Source: Oligosphaera ethanolica (GTDB lineage: Bacteria > Verrucomicrobiota > Lentisphaeria > Oligosphaerales > Oligosphaeraceae). Taken from it: DNA of 64,000 nt. Positions 53,324 to 61,948 of the stretch are shown piece by piece. The translations under genes and the position numbers were made by a program. The stretch is taken from NCBI RefSeq assembly GCF_030814695.1, contig NZ_JAUSVL010000001.1:2206227-2270226 (forward strand), given 5' to 3'. The first letter of the stretch is position 1. Every line of letters begins with the position of its first letter. Under the pieces are notes generated by a model that saw nothing but the letters and a program-made list of their open reading frames with translations, searched no databases and was not told where the DNA came from.

Positions 53324-54397
53324 GTGCGGGAGGAGGCCATTGCCTTCGTGGACAAGTGGAAGGCAAAGACGGGCCTCGCCGCGAAACTCTTCTGCCAGTG
53401 GATAGGTATTTCGGAAAGCAAGCTGAGCATCTGGCGCACACGCACGGGAATGCCCACGGCCCATGCGCATTTCGTGCCCAGGGAGGACTGTCTTACCCAG
53501 GAGGAGATTGACGCGATCGTGGATTTTTACCTGGACCATACCACCGATGGCTACCGGCGATGCACCTACATGATGATGGATCAGAACATAGCCTGCGCCA
53601 GCCCGTCGACAGTCTATTCGGTGCTCAAGCGCGCCAGTGCGCTTCGTCCCCGAAGCGGCAAGACCGGCTGCAAAGGCAAAGGTTTCCATCAACCATTAGG
53701 CCCGCACCATCATTGGCATACTGATATTACGCACGTCAAGGTTGGTGGCATTTCCGCCAACCTGTGTTCGATCATTGATGGTTACAGCCGCTATTGTGTG
53801 GCACATCGACTCAGCAAGAACGGCGAGGCGCTGGACGTCGAGGCCGTGTTCCAGCAAGGCGTCGAACGCTTTCCTGAGGCGAAAGGCAGAGTGATCAGTG
53901 ACAACGGCAAGCAGTTCGTCTGCAAGGAATACAGGGAACTTCTCACCTTGAGTGGCTTCACCTATTGCAACACCTCGCCATACTATCCACAGTCGAATGG
54001 CAAGCAGGAACGCTTTCACGGCTCACTCAAAAGTGAGCGTCTCAACCGTAAGCATCTTAATGATTTTGACTACGCGGAGAAAGTCATCGATGACTACGTT
54101 GACTACTACAACAATGTCCGGCTTCACAGCGCTATTGGCTATGTCACGCCGCGAGACATGCTGGAGGGTCATGCGCCAGTTATCCAGGCTCTGCGCAGCC
54201 AGAAGCTGAAGGACGCTAGAGAAAGGAGGCGGATGGCGTTCCAGGAAAACAAGCTTAGTTTAACTGCGCACTGCGAAACGGAAGACGGCTCTGCTGGAGA
54301 GCAACCGTCCAGGGATGGCAGTGTAACTACAACGGCTAAGACCGTGCCGGCGGGTAATACCGCCGGTGTCTTGAAAGCCACGGTGTGTGCCGGGTAG
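53324..54397 (+). CDS. IS3-family transposase OrfB (DDE integrase)
   Basis: 357 aa in the -1 frame relative to orfA. The frame is open from the slippery run; GTG 53324 is only a nominal start. The HTH_21-like part (YRRCTYMMMDQ) leads into the integrase core with the catalytic triad in HHWHTDITHV (D), VISDNGKQF (D) and SNGKQERFHGSLKSE (E), spaced as in IS3 enzymes. About 70 residues after the usual end appear to be a poorly conserved tail. Confidence 0.9.
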   Translation: MREEAIAFVDKWKAKTGLAAKLFCQWIGISESKLSIWRTRTGMPTAHAHFVPREDCLTQEEIDAIVDFYLDHTTDGYRRCTYMMMDQNIACASPSTVYSVLKRASALRPRSGKTGCKGKGFHQPLGPHHHWHTDITHVKVGGISANLCSIIDGYSRYCVAHRLSKNGEALDVEAVFQQGVERFPEAKGRVISDNGKQFVCKEYRELLTLSGFTYCNTSPYYPQSNGKQERFHGSLKSERLNRKHLNDFDYAEKVIDDYVDYYNNVRLHSAIGYVTPRDMLEGHAPVIQALRSQKLKDARERRRMAFQENKLSLTAHCETEDGSAGEQPSRDGSVTTTAKTVPAGNTAGVLKATVCAG

Positions 54398-54470
54398 TTC
54401 CATGCCTAAGAAAACTCCGGGGTCCGGGGCAGAGCCCCGGCCAAAAATCGGCAGCCAAAATTTCGATTCA

Positions 54471-54743
54471 GACCCAACCAAGACAGCGGTAGACCGCCTC
54501 CTCGATCAGCAGGCGCACGCCAGCGTCCATCTGGGCGATGGTGTGGATGCCCTGAAGCTCGATGTCCAGATTGCGGCGATCCCCTTCCGGCAGCTTCAGA
54601 TAGGCGTCATAGATGTCCTGGACCTGACGGGGACCAAGGTTCTCCCAGTCCGCGTCGAGGGTGTGTCCATGATGCTCGAAGAAAGCCTTCAGCATCGGGT
54701 TGCCGACCTGGCGGAGGACGGATTTTGGGTTGTATTGCACCAT
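54471..54743 (-). pseudogene. 5' part of the unknown gene split by the IS3-family element
   Basis: 90 codons from ATG 54743 (MVQYNPKSVLRQVGNPMLKAFF), open until the first bases of the IS right end supply a stop (GTC TGA). It matches the 52439-52922 fragment in strand and, allowing for one base at the junction, in frame. The text LIEEAVYRCLGWV leads naturally into RWAEHHG. No known domain. The promoter side is intact, so a truncated protein could still be made. Confidence 0.6.
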
Positions 54744-54809
54744 CGCTTACCTTTCATCTTGGTGTTTGTGAAAGTGCCGGGCCGGGGGTGCCCCGGCCCG
54801 GCGTTAGGC

Positions 54810-55040
54810 TCAGTGTTTGGTGTCTTTCGGGGGACACGGGTCGGGACCGTAGCTGTCCTTGTCCCGAATCTGCCCGTTCGGACGGTGGGTCACCACCTCG
54901 CTCCTTTGGCGGATGGCGATTTCCCTTGCCCGCCCGATGGCGTCTCCCTGTGTTGGATGGATGGAAGTCACGCGGCGATTCCCCTCGCCACGGACTCCCC
55001 ATCCGCCTTCGTGCGGCACGACGTGCTGGTTCTTGCCCAT
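54810..55040 (-). CDS. DUF2188 domain protein
   Basis: 76 aa from ATG 55040, with AAGGAG 8 nt upstream. NQHVVPHEGGWGVRGEGNRR, TQGDAIGRAREIA and the end GQIRDKDSYGPDPCPPKDTKH cover the whole DUF2188 family, small proteins of unknown function common on mobile DNA. It lies upstream of the split gene on the same strand and divergently from the sigma-factor gene. Confidence 0.85.
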   Translation of the reverse strand: MGKNQHVVPHEGGWGVRGEGNRRVTSIHPTQGDAIGRAREIAIRQRSEVVTHRPNGQIRDKDSYGPDPCPPKDTKH

Positions 55041-55228
55041 TGCAGGACTCCTTGTGTTTGGGGACTCCTCGCCGGAAGAACCGCTTCCGGGTCTGGAGGC
55101 CCAGGTTTCATGTTTGGCGACCATTGTGTTTATGGCCTCCAAGGCTATAGTGCGGAGCACTATTCACTTTTGGGGACGGGAATCCCAAAAAATCTTCGCA
55201 CTTCCGCATTCAGTAGTGGACGGCACGC

Positions 55229-55798
55229 ATGGACAGTGACGTTGTCAAACGATTATACGAGGCCGACTGGGACATGCTGGTACCCAAGCTGCTCAGGCAC
55301 GCCAAGTTCAACATCTACGATCCGAGTCGCCTGCTGCCAGGCGGTCAGTCTGCGGAGGACATCGTGCAGGAAGCTGTGGCCAAGGTCATATCCGGGGAAC
55401 GGAAGTGGGACCCGGTGAAGCATCCTGACCTGGAAGCTCATCTCAAGAGCATAATCGACAGCATGCTCAGCAGGAAAGGGCTGTTCGGGTTGAAGGAATG
55501 GGAGGCCATGGCCAACGTGGATGATCCCGAGGAATGGGAACGTATTGCCGCAAGGTGCCAGAACATCGACGGCCTAGCGCATGATGCGGAAGTATTCATC
55601 GCAGCGATGCGCGACAACATGCAGGGCGACGCGGAGCTGAACGACCTATTCGATGCCGTAATCGAGGGTTTTGACAAGCCTGGCGACATTTCCGAACTGA
55701 CCGGGATTCCGGTCGAGCGTGTCTATGAACTGCGACGGAAGCTGGAGCGGCGGCGTTCTGATGTGCTGAAGAAACTGGAGACTACTGATGAACCGTGA
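55229..55798 (+). CDS. RNA polymerase sigma-70-family factor (accessory)
   Basis: 189 aa. QSAEDIVQEAVAKVISGERKWDPVKHPDLEAHLKSIIDSMLS (about residues 40-81) follows sigma region 2, and ELTGIPVERVYELRRKLERRRSDVLKKL near the C-terminus follows region 4. The overall length is that of a small group 4 (ECF-like) factor. The stop overlaps the next gene by 11 nt, making a three-gene unit with the 146-aa protein and the ImmA/IrrE protease. Targets unknown. Confidence 0.75.
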   Translation: MDSDVVKRLYEADWDMLVPKLLRHAKFNIYDPSRLLPGGQSAEDIVQEAVAKVISGERKWDPVKHPDLEAHLKSIIDSMLSRKGLFGLKEWEAMANVDDPEEWERIAARCQNIDGLAHDAEVFIAAMRDNMQGDAELNDLFDAVIEGFDKPGDISELTGIPVERVYELRRKLERRRSDVLKKLETTDEP

Positions 55799-56228
55799 CG
55801 CCTTGAAACAGTGGTGTCGCCTGCACGACTTCTTGAATACACCATCGGGCGATGTCGCCGAAGAGTCGGCACGCCTTACGGATGAAGGTGTCGACGTTCA
55901 GGGCACCGTCGCACGAGTTAAGGACATGGTCCGTAAGGCGTATCAAGCTGATCTGCGGGCGCAAGCGGCAGCCGACCAAGAAGGATCTGTGTGGCGCGCC
56001 CAGGTCGTGAAGACCAAGGTCGCGGGCATGTCGTTGGCTGCCGTCAAGAGAATGCTTCAGTCCTATGCTTTGGGCACTGGATTTGGGCAACCACAGGCGG
56101 CGGCGGTTGCGTTTTTCAGAGACAAGTCGGCTGACGAGTGCTCGGAGGAAGATCTGCGTTCGCTTCTTGCTGATATCATGGCCGCTGAGGAAGGTAATGC
56201 GGAACCTGAGGATACAAACGAGCCGTAG
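55788..56228 (+). CDS. Hypothetical protein in sigma-protease trio
   Basis: 146 aa with no recognised domain. It is highly charged and mostly helical: an N-terminal LKQWCRLHDFL, a central KDMVRKAYQADLRAQAAAD and an acidic tail (ADIMAAEEGNAEPEDTNEP). It overlaps the sigma gene upstream by 11 nt and the protease gene downstream by 32 nt. Its position between a sigma factor and an ImmA/IrrE protease makes it a candidate anti-sigma factor that the protease could remove. That is inference from context only. Confidence 0.55.
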   Translation: MNRDALKQWCRLHDFLNTPSGDVAEESARLTDEGVDVQGTVARVKDMVRKAYQADLRAQAAADQEGSVWRAQVVKTKVAGMSLAAVKRMLQSYALGTGFGQPQAAAVAFFRDKSADECSEEDLRSLLADIMAAEEGNAEPEDTNEP

Positions 56229-57012
56229 TCGAGCAGTCGATCTTCTGCGGGATATCGCGGTTGAACAGCCTGACGAAATCGATCTTGAGCTTCTTGCCTG
56301 GCGGGTTGCACGGTTGCGGATCGAGGAGGGCGCGCTCAAGAATGCTCTTGGGCGTCTGATTCGTGGGACCGATGGTGGCACGATCCGGGTAAGCGGCGAC
56401 ATTCAGCACCGTGGGCGGAAGCGCTTCACGATAGCACACGAAATCGGACATGCCGTGTTGCACGCGCCAGGTACGCCATGGGATGGGCACCGTGAGCTTT
56501 CGACTTGGGACGACTCATCAATAGAGGCCGAAGCCAACGGGTTTGCAGCTGAACTGCTTATGCCTGGCTTCCTGTTTGGGGCCCGCCTCGTCGGTCTCAG
56601 GCCTGAGCACCGAGTAATCGATGCTCTGGCAGAGGACTTTGGCACCAGCAATCTGGCATCTGCCCGACAGTTTGTGGAGTACACACACGAACCAGCCGCG
56701 CTGGTTGTGTGCACCAGGAACGGTGGAAACGGCAATGGCTGGAAATGCTGGTTCCGTCGCGGTTCACACTTCACACACAGGATCAAGCAGGGCCGCCCTC
56801 ATCCTTACACGGCCGCCGGGGAGATCATTGACGGCAAAGGAGAGAGCACCAACGGCCTGGTGAAGATACCCGCCGATGCCTGGCTGGAGAATGTCTCTTC
56901 GGGCAATCGCTCCTGTATTCTGGAGGACTCCAGATCGATCCCGGCGCTTGGCATGGTGGTCTCCCTGCTCTGGATCGACGATGAGATCGAAGAGGAGTGG
57001 AATCGAGACTGA
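56197..57012 (+). CDS. ImmA/IrrE-family zinc metallopeptidase
   Basis: 271 aa from ATG 56197; the frame is open further upstream but lies inside the previous gene. The HEIGH motif is FTIAHEIGHAVLH at about residues 75-87, with the downstream EAEANGFAAELLMP supplying the third ligand. This is the ImmA/IrrE layout, in which a soluble protease cleaves a repressor or other regulator to induce stress or mobile-element genes. The C-terminal 120 residues resemble no family I can name. Third gene of the sigma unit. Confidence 0.85.
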   Translation: MRNLRIQTSRSRAVDLLRDIAVEQPDEIDLELLAWRVARLRIEEGALKNALGRLIRGTDGGTIRVSGDIQHRGRKRFTIAHEIGHAVLHAPGTPWDGHRELSTWDDSSIEAEANGFAAELLMPGFLFGARLVGLRPEHRVIDALAEDFGTSNLASARQFVEYTHEPAALVVCTRNGGNGNGWKCWFRRGSHFTHRIKQGRPHPYTAAGEIIDGKGESTNGLVKIPADAWLENVSSGNRSCILEDSRSIPALGMVVSLLWIDDEIEEEWNRD

Positions 57013-57028
57013 CCCCCGCACGCACGCC

Positions 57029-59959
57029 TCAATCGCCCGACGTCACATCGTCATCCAAGCCCAGTTCACGCAGCGTTGCTTTGGTTTCCTCGATCCGATG
57101 CGGCGGCAATCCGCCCTCGGGGGTGACCTCGAACTTCACCGTCAACTTGAGGTCGCTGTTGGTGGCGAACTTGGCCAGGACCTTGGTGTAGAAGTTCATC
57201 CACTTCTGAGGCGGGACCGCCCCAGACCACTGCATCGTTTTTGCTTCGGCCTTGGGTTTGGGCGGCAGCGGGGATGGAGGAGCGTCCTCCTTGGTGATCA
57301 ACACCGTTGCGTGTGTGTTGAGTCCACCGGCGGTTGCCTCGACGACGAACTCGCCTTCATCCTGACCCGCGCGAAACGCGCCATTCCCATCAATCTCTCC
57401 GCCCTTGGCTAACCACGCTAGGTCGGTCACGGCGATGGGCCTTCCGTGCTGGTCGGTTCCTCTGGCCACAAAGCTGGTGCAGCCGCCAAGGCGTAGCCGA
57501 ACATCCTGTGGCGAGACTGACAAGGCCGTGAGTTTCGGCGGCTCGATGTGCTTCTTGGCTTCCTCAGCAGTGAGGATCACCACATCCTCGGAGATCTCGA
57601 CCTCCATGACAGACATTTCCCGGTCGATCAACAGGGGTTCGTAATGCCCGTCGGGTTTTTTCCCCGCGTAGGCGATGATCCCTTGGCTGACGCCCCTGGC
57701 GATGGTTTCCTTGACTCCTTCGACGCTCAGCAGGCGGGGAAACTCCGGCGAAGCGAAGAATGCATCGCGGACTGCCTTCGTGGTCCACTCGGGGAACCCT
57801 GGCCACTTCCGAACCAGGAAGTTGGGGCTGATGCTCTTCTCAATGTCGCCATCTTCGCGCAGACGTTTGAGGATCACCTCGACGAGAGTGGCTGCCTGGC
57901 TTGAATTGACCAGCCCAAGGTCGATCTTACGCATCTGGTTGTCTTTGCCGAGCAGCAGCAGGAACTTGTAGCTGCGCCAGACGGCTTCCTTGACATCCCG
58001 CCTCGACCGCCGGACTTGCTCGTCCAGTTGACGCTTCTGGCTGTCCTCGATATGGAGGTCATCCTTCTCGGCGTCGATGGCTTCCCAGGCCAGGGCCTTG
58101 CGGGCTTCGTCGCGCAGTGTCTGCCCCGACTCCGCCACACACCAGATGATGGCGCTCTTGAACGTGCGCCCGGATTTGCCGCACTCCCAGGTCATGCTTC
58201 TTGCCAGCGCCTTGGTCTCCGGTTCGTCTTCCATCGAGTGTTCCGGCCCCAGAACCGCCAACGTAAGCGCCGGTCGGTCGGGGATGGCGTTGCTCTTCTC
58301 CGGGAAGAAGATGCGGTCGATGCCTCCCTCTGCCGTAAACACCTTCTGTATCTCAGAACGGACGCGCTCCTCGATGGCCTTTTCCGAGATGCTCGCGCGA
58401 CGGTCCGAGTAGCGCTTGATCAGGTTCTCGGTGGTGCTGAAGCGGTAGCGGTTGCGTTCGACTGAGAGGTAGTAGCACTCCTGGCTTAGCGTCTCCAGCA
58501 CTGTCTCGATGTGACCGATGTCAAGCTCCGGCTCGCCGACCGCCAAGCGGATTTCAGGCACGGTTGCTTCCGCCCGCATCTGGCCGCCGTTGGACTCGAA
58601 GAACACCGTCGTCGCCGCCTTGCGGTGCAGCCGTGCCTTCTTGATATCCTCCGTCGCCTCGCGATCCAGGCGCGTGGCATGCGAGTCGCGCTTGCCGCAG
58701 ATGTCGGTTGTCACGGCACCTTCCAGTTTGGCCTCGCCAAGTTGCTCGAAGGCGGCGGTGCGGAAGAAGGGGTCGTCCAGGGGAGCGGTACCCAGTCCGA
58801 TCAGGGGGTCGCGATGCGCGCCCTTGAAGCCTTCGCTGTACGCCTTGGACACCCAGAGCGCCAGCAGGCGCAAGACGCCACGAGTCTGCTGAAAGCGCGG
58901 AAGCTGCTGCCATTTGCGCTCGAAGACCGACAGCACCACCGGGTGGAACGGATAGGTGGCGCGGAATGCGTCACGCGCGTTGTCCACCGGGAACCATCCG
59001 GGCACCTGCGTCCGGTGCTCTACGGCCCAGTCGGCGAAGGCGGCCACGGTTTTCTCTGCGTCCTTCGTTACCCCGTCCCACTCGAAGAGACGACGGCGGA
59101 TGATCTCTGCCGTTTCGGCCTCGGCCGACATGATGATAGCCTTGCCCAGTCGATCCAAGACCTTCTTGAATCGGTCGTAATCCGCCTGATCCTCGGCATT
59201 CATCTCAAGCTCGCTGGCCGGGATGGATGCCACCAGCACCACCCGGTCTTGTCCGCGCGCTTCCTCGGAGAGGTTTTGCAGGAAGTTGTAGAGCTGACTC
59301 GCCAGACCGCTCTTGCGGTTGCGGCTCACGTAGTTCATTAGCTCGTCCATCAGGATCAGGCACGGCTTGTCCTTCGGCAGGAACGCGCGGATCACCTCGC
59401 CGGACGGCGCGATGAGTTTCGCATCATGCTCCGCGACGACCTTGAAACCTTCCTCGCCGCCGATCTGCCAGGCCAACTCGCCCCACGGCGTCTTGCGCAG
59501 CGGCGTGCCGTCAGTCCCCCCTCGTCCCGTGATCGAATCGAACTCGGTGCCCACGAAGACACCAACCGCAGCCTGTGTGACGTCCGGTACACCCGCCATC
59601 TCCAGGATCGCCTTGACTCCGGTCCAGTTCCGCGCCTCCTTGCCGCCGGTGGCCAGGTGGTACAGCAGTGTCAGCGTGTGCGTCTTGCCGCCGCCGAACT
59701 GCGTCGTCATGTTGAAGACCGCCGACGTTTCCGTCTTGATGCCCGCCATCCGCCGGACCGTCTCCGAGGCTACGGCCAGCAGGCTCTTGGTCAGATAGGT
59801 CTTGCTGAAGAAGCGCGCGGGGTCCTGGTAGTCAGGGTTGGCACGACCGTCGCGTACCTGATCCAGGTGAACGGCAAACTCGGAAGCGTCGAACGGCTTC
59901 CCTTCCCGCAGGTCTTCTCGAGGATAGACGACTTTGTACCAGGGCTGTAGAGTGGCCAT
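57029..59959 (-). CDS. DUF499 AAA+-type ATPase of a methylase-linked defence module
   Basis: 976 aa from ATG 59959 (MATLQPWYKVVYPREDLREG). Walker A is FGGGKTHTLTLLYH at residues 88-101 and Walker B is CLILMDELMNYV near 215. The DUF499 body follows (YPFHPVVLSVFERKWQQLPRFQQTRGVLRLLA). Toward the C-terminus is an Ig-like module (ALSVSPQDVRLRLGGCTSFVARGTDQHGRPI), then a DUF499-type end domain. DUF499 ATPases occur with DUF1156 DNA methylases in predicted phage-defence clusters. That methylase is encoded upstream on the same strand, separated here by two inserted genes. Confidence 0.87.
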   Translation of the reverse strand: MATLQPWYKVVYPREDLREGKPFDASEFAVHLDQVRDGRANPDYQDPARFFSKTYLTKSLLAVASETVRRMAGIKTETSAVFNMTTQFGGGKTHTLTLLYHLATGGKEARNWTGVKAILEMAGVPDVTQAAVGVFVGTEFDSITGRGGTDGTPLRKTPWGELAWQIGGEEGFKVVAEHDAKLIAPSGEVIRAFLPKDKPCLILMDELMNYVSRNRKSGLASQLYNFLQNLSEEARGQDRVVLVASIPASELEMNAEDQADYDRFKKVLDRLGKAIIMSAEAETAEIIRRRLFEWDGVTKDAEKTVAAFADWAVEHRTQVPGWFPVDNARDAFRATYPFHPVVLSVFERKWQQLPRFQQTRGVLRLLALWVSKAYSEGFKGAHRDPLIGLGTAPLDDPFFRTAAFEQLGEAKLEGAVTTDICGKRDSHATRLDREATEDIKKARLHRKAATTVFFESNGGQMRAEATVPEIRLAVGEPELDIGHIETVLETLSQECYYLSVERNRYRFSTTENLIKRYSDRRASISEKAIEERVRSEIQKVFTAEGGIDRIFFPEKSNAIPDRPALTLAVLGPEHSMEDEPETKALARSMTWECGKSGRTFKSAIIWCVAESGQTLRDEARKALAWEAIDAEKDDLHIEDSQKRQLDEQVRRSRRDVKEAVWRSYKFLLLLGKDNQMRKIDLGLVNSSQAATLVEVILKRLREDGDIEKSISPNFLVRKWPGFPEWTTKAVRDAFFASPEFPRLLSVEGVKETIARGVSQGIIAYAGKKPDGHYEPLLIDREMSVMEVEISEDVVILTAEEAKKHIEPPKLTALSVSPQDVRLRLGGCTSFVARGTDQHGRPIAVTDLAWLAKGGEIDGNGAFRAGQDEGEFVVEATAGGLNTHATVLITKEDAPPSPLPPKPKAEAKTMQWSGAVPPQKWMNFYTKVLAKFATNSDLKLTVKFEVTPEGGLPPHRIEETKATLRELGLDDDVTSGD

Positions 59960-60123
59960 TTGAGATTCCCGATTTGAGATTTCCGAATTTACATTATGAA
60001 GACGCGCTGGTGAACCAGTTACAGAACCGTCGTCAGCGCGTCTCTTGTTGCCTTGCCGACGCCGAAACGCACACAAAACGCGCGTTAAACACGCGCCGCG
60101 TGATTATGCCTAGCCCGCGCGTT

Positions 60124-60262
60124 TTACTGCGCGTTTATTCTCCTATATTTCGCCCCTCTACCCATTCCTTCCTGTCTTAACAGCGTTTCATCCCGAAGCT
60201 TACGAAGAAGACGCGACGCCTGATCTTCGCTGCATTTTTGCGTGTTCTCCAACTCACTTCTA
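60124..60262 (-). pseudogene. Winged-helix fragment
   Basis: The frame ending at 60124 reads RSELENTQKCSEDQ and SRLLRKLRDETLLRQ, then EGMGRGAKYRR, which looks like the end of a winged-helix DNA-binding domain. It lacks a start of its own; an open frame continues upstream only by overlapping the Toprim-like gene. It may be the tail of a deleted gene or a frameshifted extension. 59960-60123 otherwise shows no gene. Confidence 0.3.
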
Positions 60263-60829
60263 TCACGCCCCCGACAGCACGGAGCGGATTTTTTCGAATT
60301 GGCCGCATGCTTTAGACAGCGAATCTGGTGGTGTCTCCAACTTCTCCCGCCGCCTGCATTTTTCAGCAAGTATGTCAATTAGTGAATGCGCCTCAGATTC
60401 TTTCATGCGGAAACCCAGTTGCTGTTTGTAGGACATCTCTTCATCAACAGGATCGCCCTGCAACCATTTCAGCCACGTGTCGATGGAACGTTTTGGAATG
60501 ACGCAGCACACAGGCTCATCATTACCGACATCCGGCATCGATGCTTGTTTCAGCGAGTTCTTCAGGTCGTCGGCTCGCTGCTTGACAGTTCTGTTGTCAG
60601 CGTCGACAACGACGATCAGTGCTGTTCCTGCGCTGCGGCTGCGGACAGCCTTCAGTTGTTCCGGATAGTTGGCAATGACGTAAGCAGCTCCCGAACCCGC
60701 GCCCTGGGGATAGTCGAGAACACGGACGGTACGGTTCGCTACGCCCCACTTCTTCAAAAACCGTCGCACGAAAACATCGTGCAGTTTATCTTCACACAGA
60801 ACGATAATTTGTGACGCACGGTTGTTCAT
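60263..60829 (-). CDS. Toprim-like nuclease-type protein paired with AAA ATPase
   Basis: 188 aa from ATG 60829, overlapping the ATPase stop by 4 nt (ATGA). The start IIVLCEDKLHDVFVRRFLKKWG and the later ALIVVVDADNRTVKQR have the Glu and DxD-type acidic positions of Toprim-fold proteins, such as the DUF4276/DUF4435-like partners of OLD-type ATPases. CCVIPKRSIDTWLKWL follows. In such pairs the ATPase senses infection and the Toprim subunit acts as a nuclease. Family assignment is by motif layout only. Confidence 0.6.
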   Translation of the reverse strand: MNNRASQIIVLCEDKLHDVFVRRFLKKWGVANRTVRVLDYPQGAGSGAAYVIANYPEQLKAVRSRSAGTALIVVVDADNRTVKQRADDLKNSLKQASMPDVGNDEPVCCVIPKRSIDTWLKWLQGDPVDEEMSYKQQLGFRMKESEAHSLIDILAEKCRRREKLETPPDSLSKACGQFEKIRSVLSGA

Positions 60830-61935
60830 TCCGTCCACCCCCTTGCGACAGTCTCGGCGGGCGACAATCCTGGTGTTTGTGGCAACTCGTCCCTACATTC
60901 AACGGGTCCGTTTTCCTTGCGCGTGAACCAGCGTTCCGTACCTCTCGCCATTCGGTTGATGACTTCCGGATGGTGGGAGATGATAATGGCTTGGCGATCC
61001 TGATCATCGCAGACATCATGGAGTTCGTCGATCCACGGCTGGATCTCGCGCAATGAGACGAAGTTGTTGGGTTCATCAATGAACAGATTTGTGAATACGC
61101 CCTTCTTCAGTGCTGCCAACAACGTATAGAGCAGGATCAGTTGCCTTTGGCCATCGGACAAGTCGGAGAAATCGAAAACATGATCTTTGTTACCGATCCG
61201 CAAGGTTACCTTCAACATGCGGGAATCCCCTGCATCACGCAGGCTCAGTTCGTCAAATCCCAGGATGACGAGCTCCAGCAATTGCCGTGCGTCGTATCCG
61301 ATCCCCGGCGCTTCCTGTAGAATGTGCCGATACCATTCGCCCAAGTTTTCGCAGTAGCGGCCCAAATCGTGTGACTCGATTCTGGCGGATCCCTTCATGA
61401 CGAAGGGGATCGGCTGCACAATCAGCCATTTGCGCACCTCTTCGCGAAAACGGATCAGCGGCCGATTGTCGCCACGCTCGGCAATGCTCGGGATCATGGA
61501 CCGGCTCCAGTCGGCCGAGAACTTCGTTCCCTCCTCCACCTTCCCAGACCTACTGTTGATCCGGTACAGGTGGGCTTCCGATCCGTCGAAGCGGTAAAAA
61601 GTACTGCCATTCCAAGTAAGTGTTTCCTGCTGAATCCGACAGCGTTCTTCCCCATCCATGTGCTCGATGGCCAACTCGTACTCATAGTCCTTACCGTCGA
61701 TCTCCAATCCGACGCGGAAGGTCTGTACCAACCGCGTATCCCAGACCGTGAGCGAACTGCGCTTGAATACATCGGCCACGTTGTGTGCCGCCAGGACGCG
61801 TTGCAGGCTGCGCAGCGCATCCAGCGCCGAGGTCTTGCCACTGCCGTTGTTGCCCAGCCAGAGCTGATGTTTGGCCAGGGTCACTTTGAAATTCTGGAAG
61901 CAGCGGAAGTTGTCGATATATAGTTTTTTGAGCAT
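60826..61935 (-). CDS. AAA ATPase (AAA_21/OLD-like)
   Basis: 369 aa from ATG 61935 (GGAG 8 nt upstream). LYIDNFRCFQNFKVTLAKHQLWLGNNGSGKTSALDAL is the N-terminal Walker A segment of ABC/OLD-type AAA proteins. The signature-like DLSDGQRQLILLYTLLAAL, Walker B FTNLFIDEPNNFVSL and switch His in AIIISHHPEVI are all present, so it should be an active ATPase. It is coupled to the Toprim-like gene, and the two lie between the DUF1156 methylase and the DUF499 ATPase. Probably an anti-phage pair. Confidence 0.85.
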   Translation of the reverse strand: MLKKLYIDNFRCFQNFKVTLAKHQLWLGNNGSGKTSALDALRSLQRVLAAHNVADVFKRSSLTVWDTRLVQTFRVGLEIDGKDYEYELAIEHMDGEERCRIQQETLTWNGSTFYRFDGSEAHLYRINSRSGKVEEGTKFSADWSRSMIPSIAERGDNRPLIRFREEVRKWLIVQPIPFVMKGSARIESHDLGRYCENLGEWYRHILQEAPGIGYDARQLLELVILGFDELSLRDAGDSRMLKVTLRIGNKDHVFDFSDLSDGQRQLILLYTLLAALKKGVFTNLFIDEPNNFVSLREIQPWIDELHDVCDDQDRQAIIISHHPEVINRMARGTERWFTRKENGPVECRDELPQTPGLSPAETVARGWTE

Positions 61936-61948
61936 CGTCTGTCTCCTT

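Larger units (their letters stand above)
52923..54470 (+). mobile_element. IS3-family insertion sequence with 17-nt perfect terminal inverted repeats
   Basis: The termini are TGAATCGAAATTTTGGC at 52923-52939 and its exact inverse at 54454-54470. Inside are orfA and orfB in the 0/-1 arrangement with an A-rich slippery run near 53275-53284. No target-site duplication is obvious (flanks CATCGG and GACCC). Perfect ends and intact frames suggest the element is still functional or recently arrived. Confidence 0.9.

Noticed and set aside
60263..61935. Firm assignment of the ATPase/Toprim pair as PARIS (AriA-AriB)
   Set aside because: The layout is similar, but the sequences were not close enough to AriA/AriB features I can recall to name the system.
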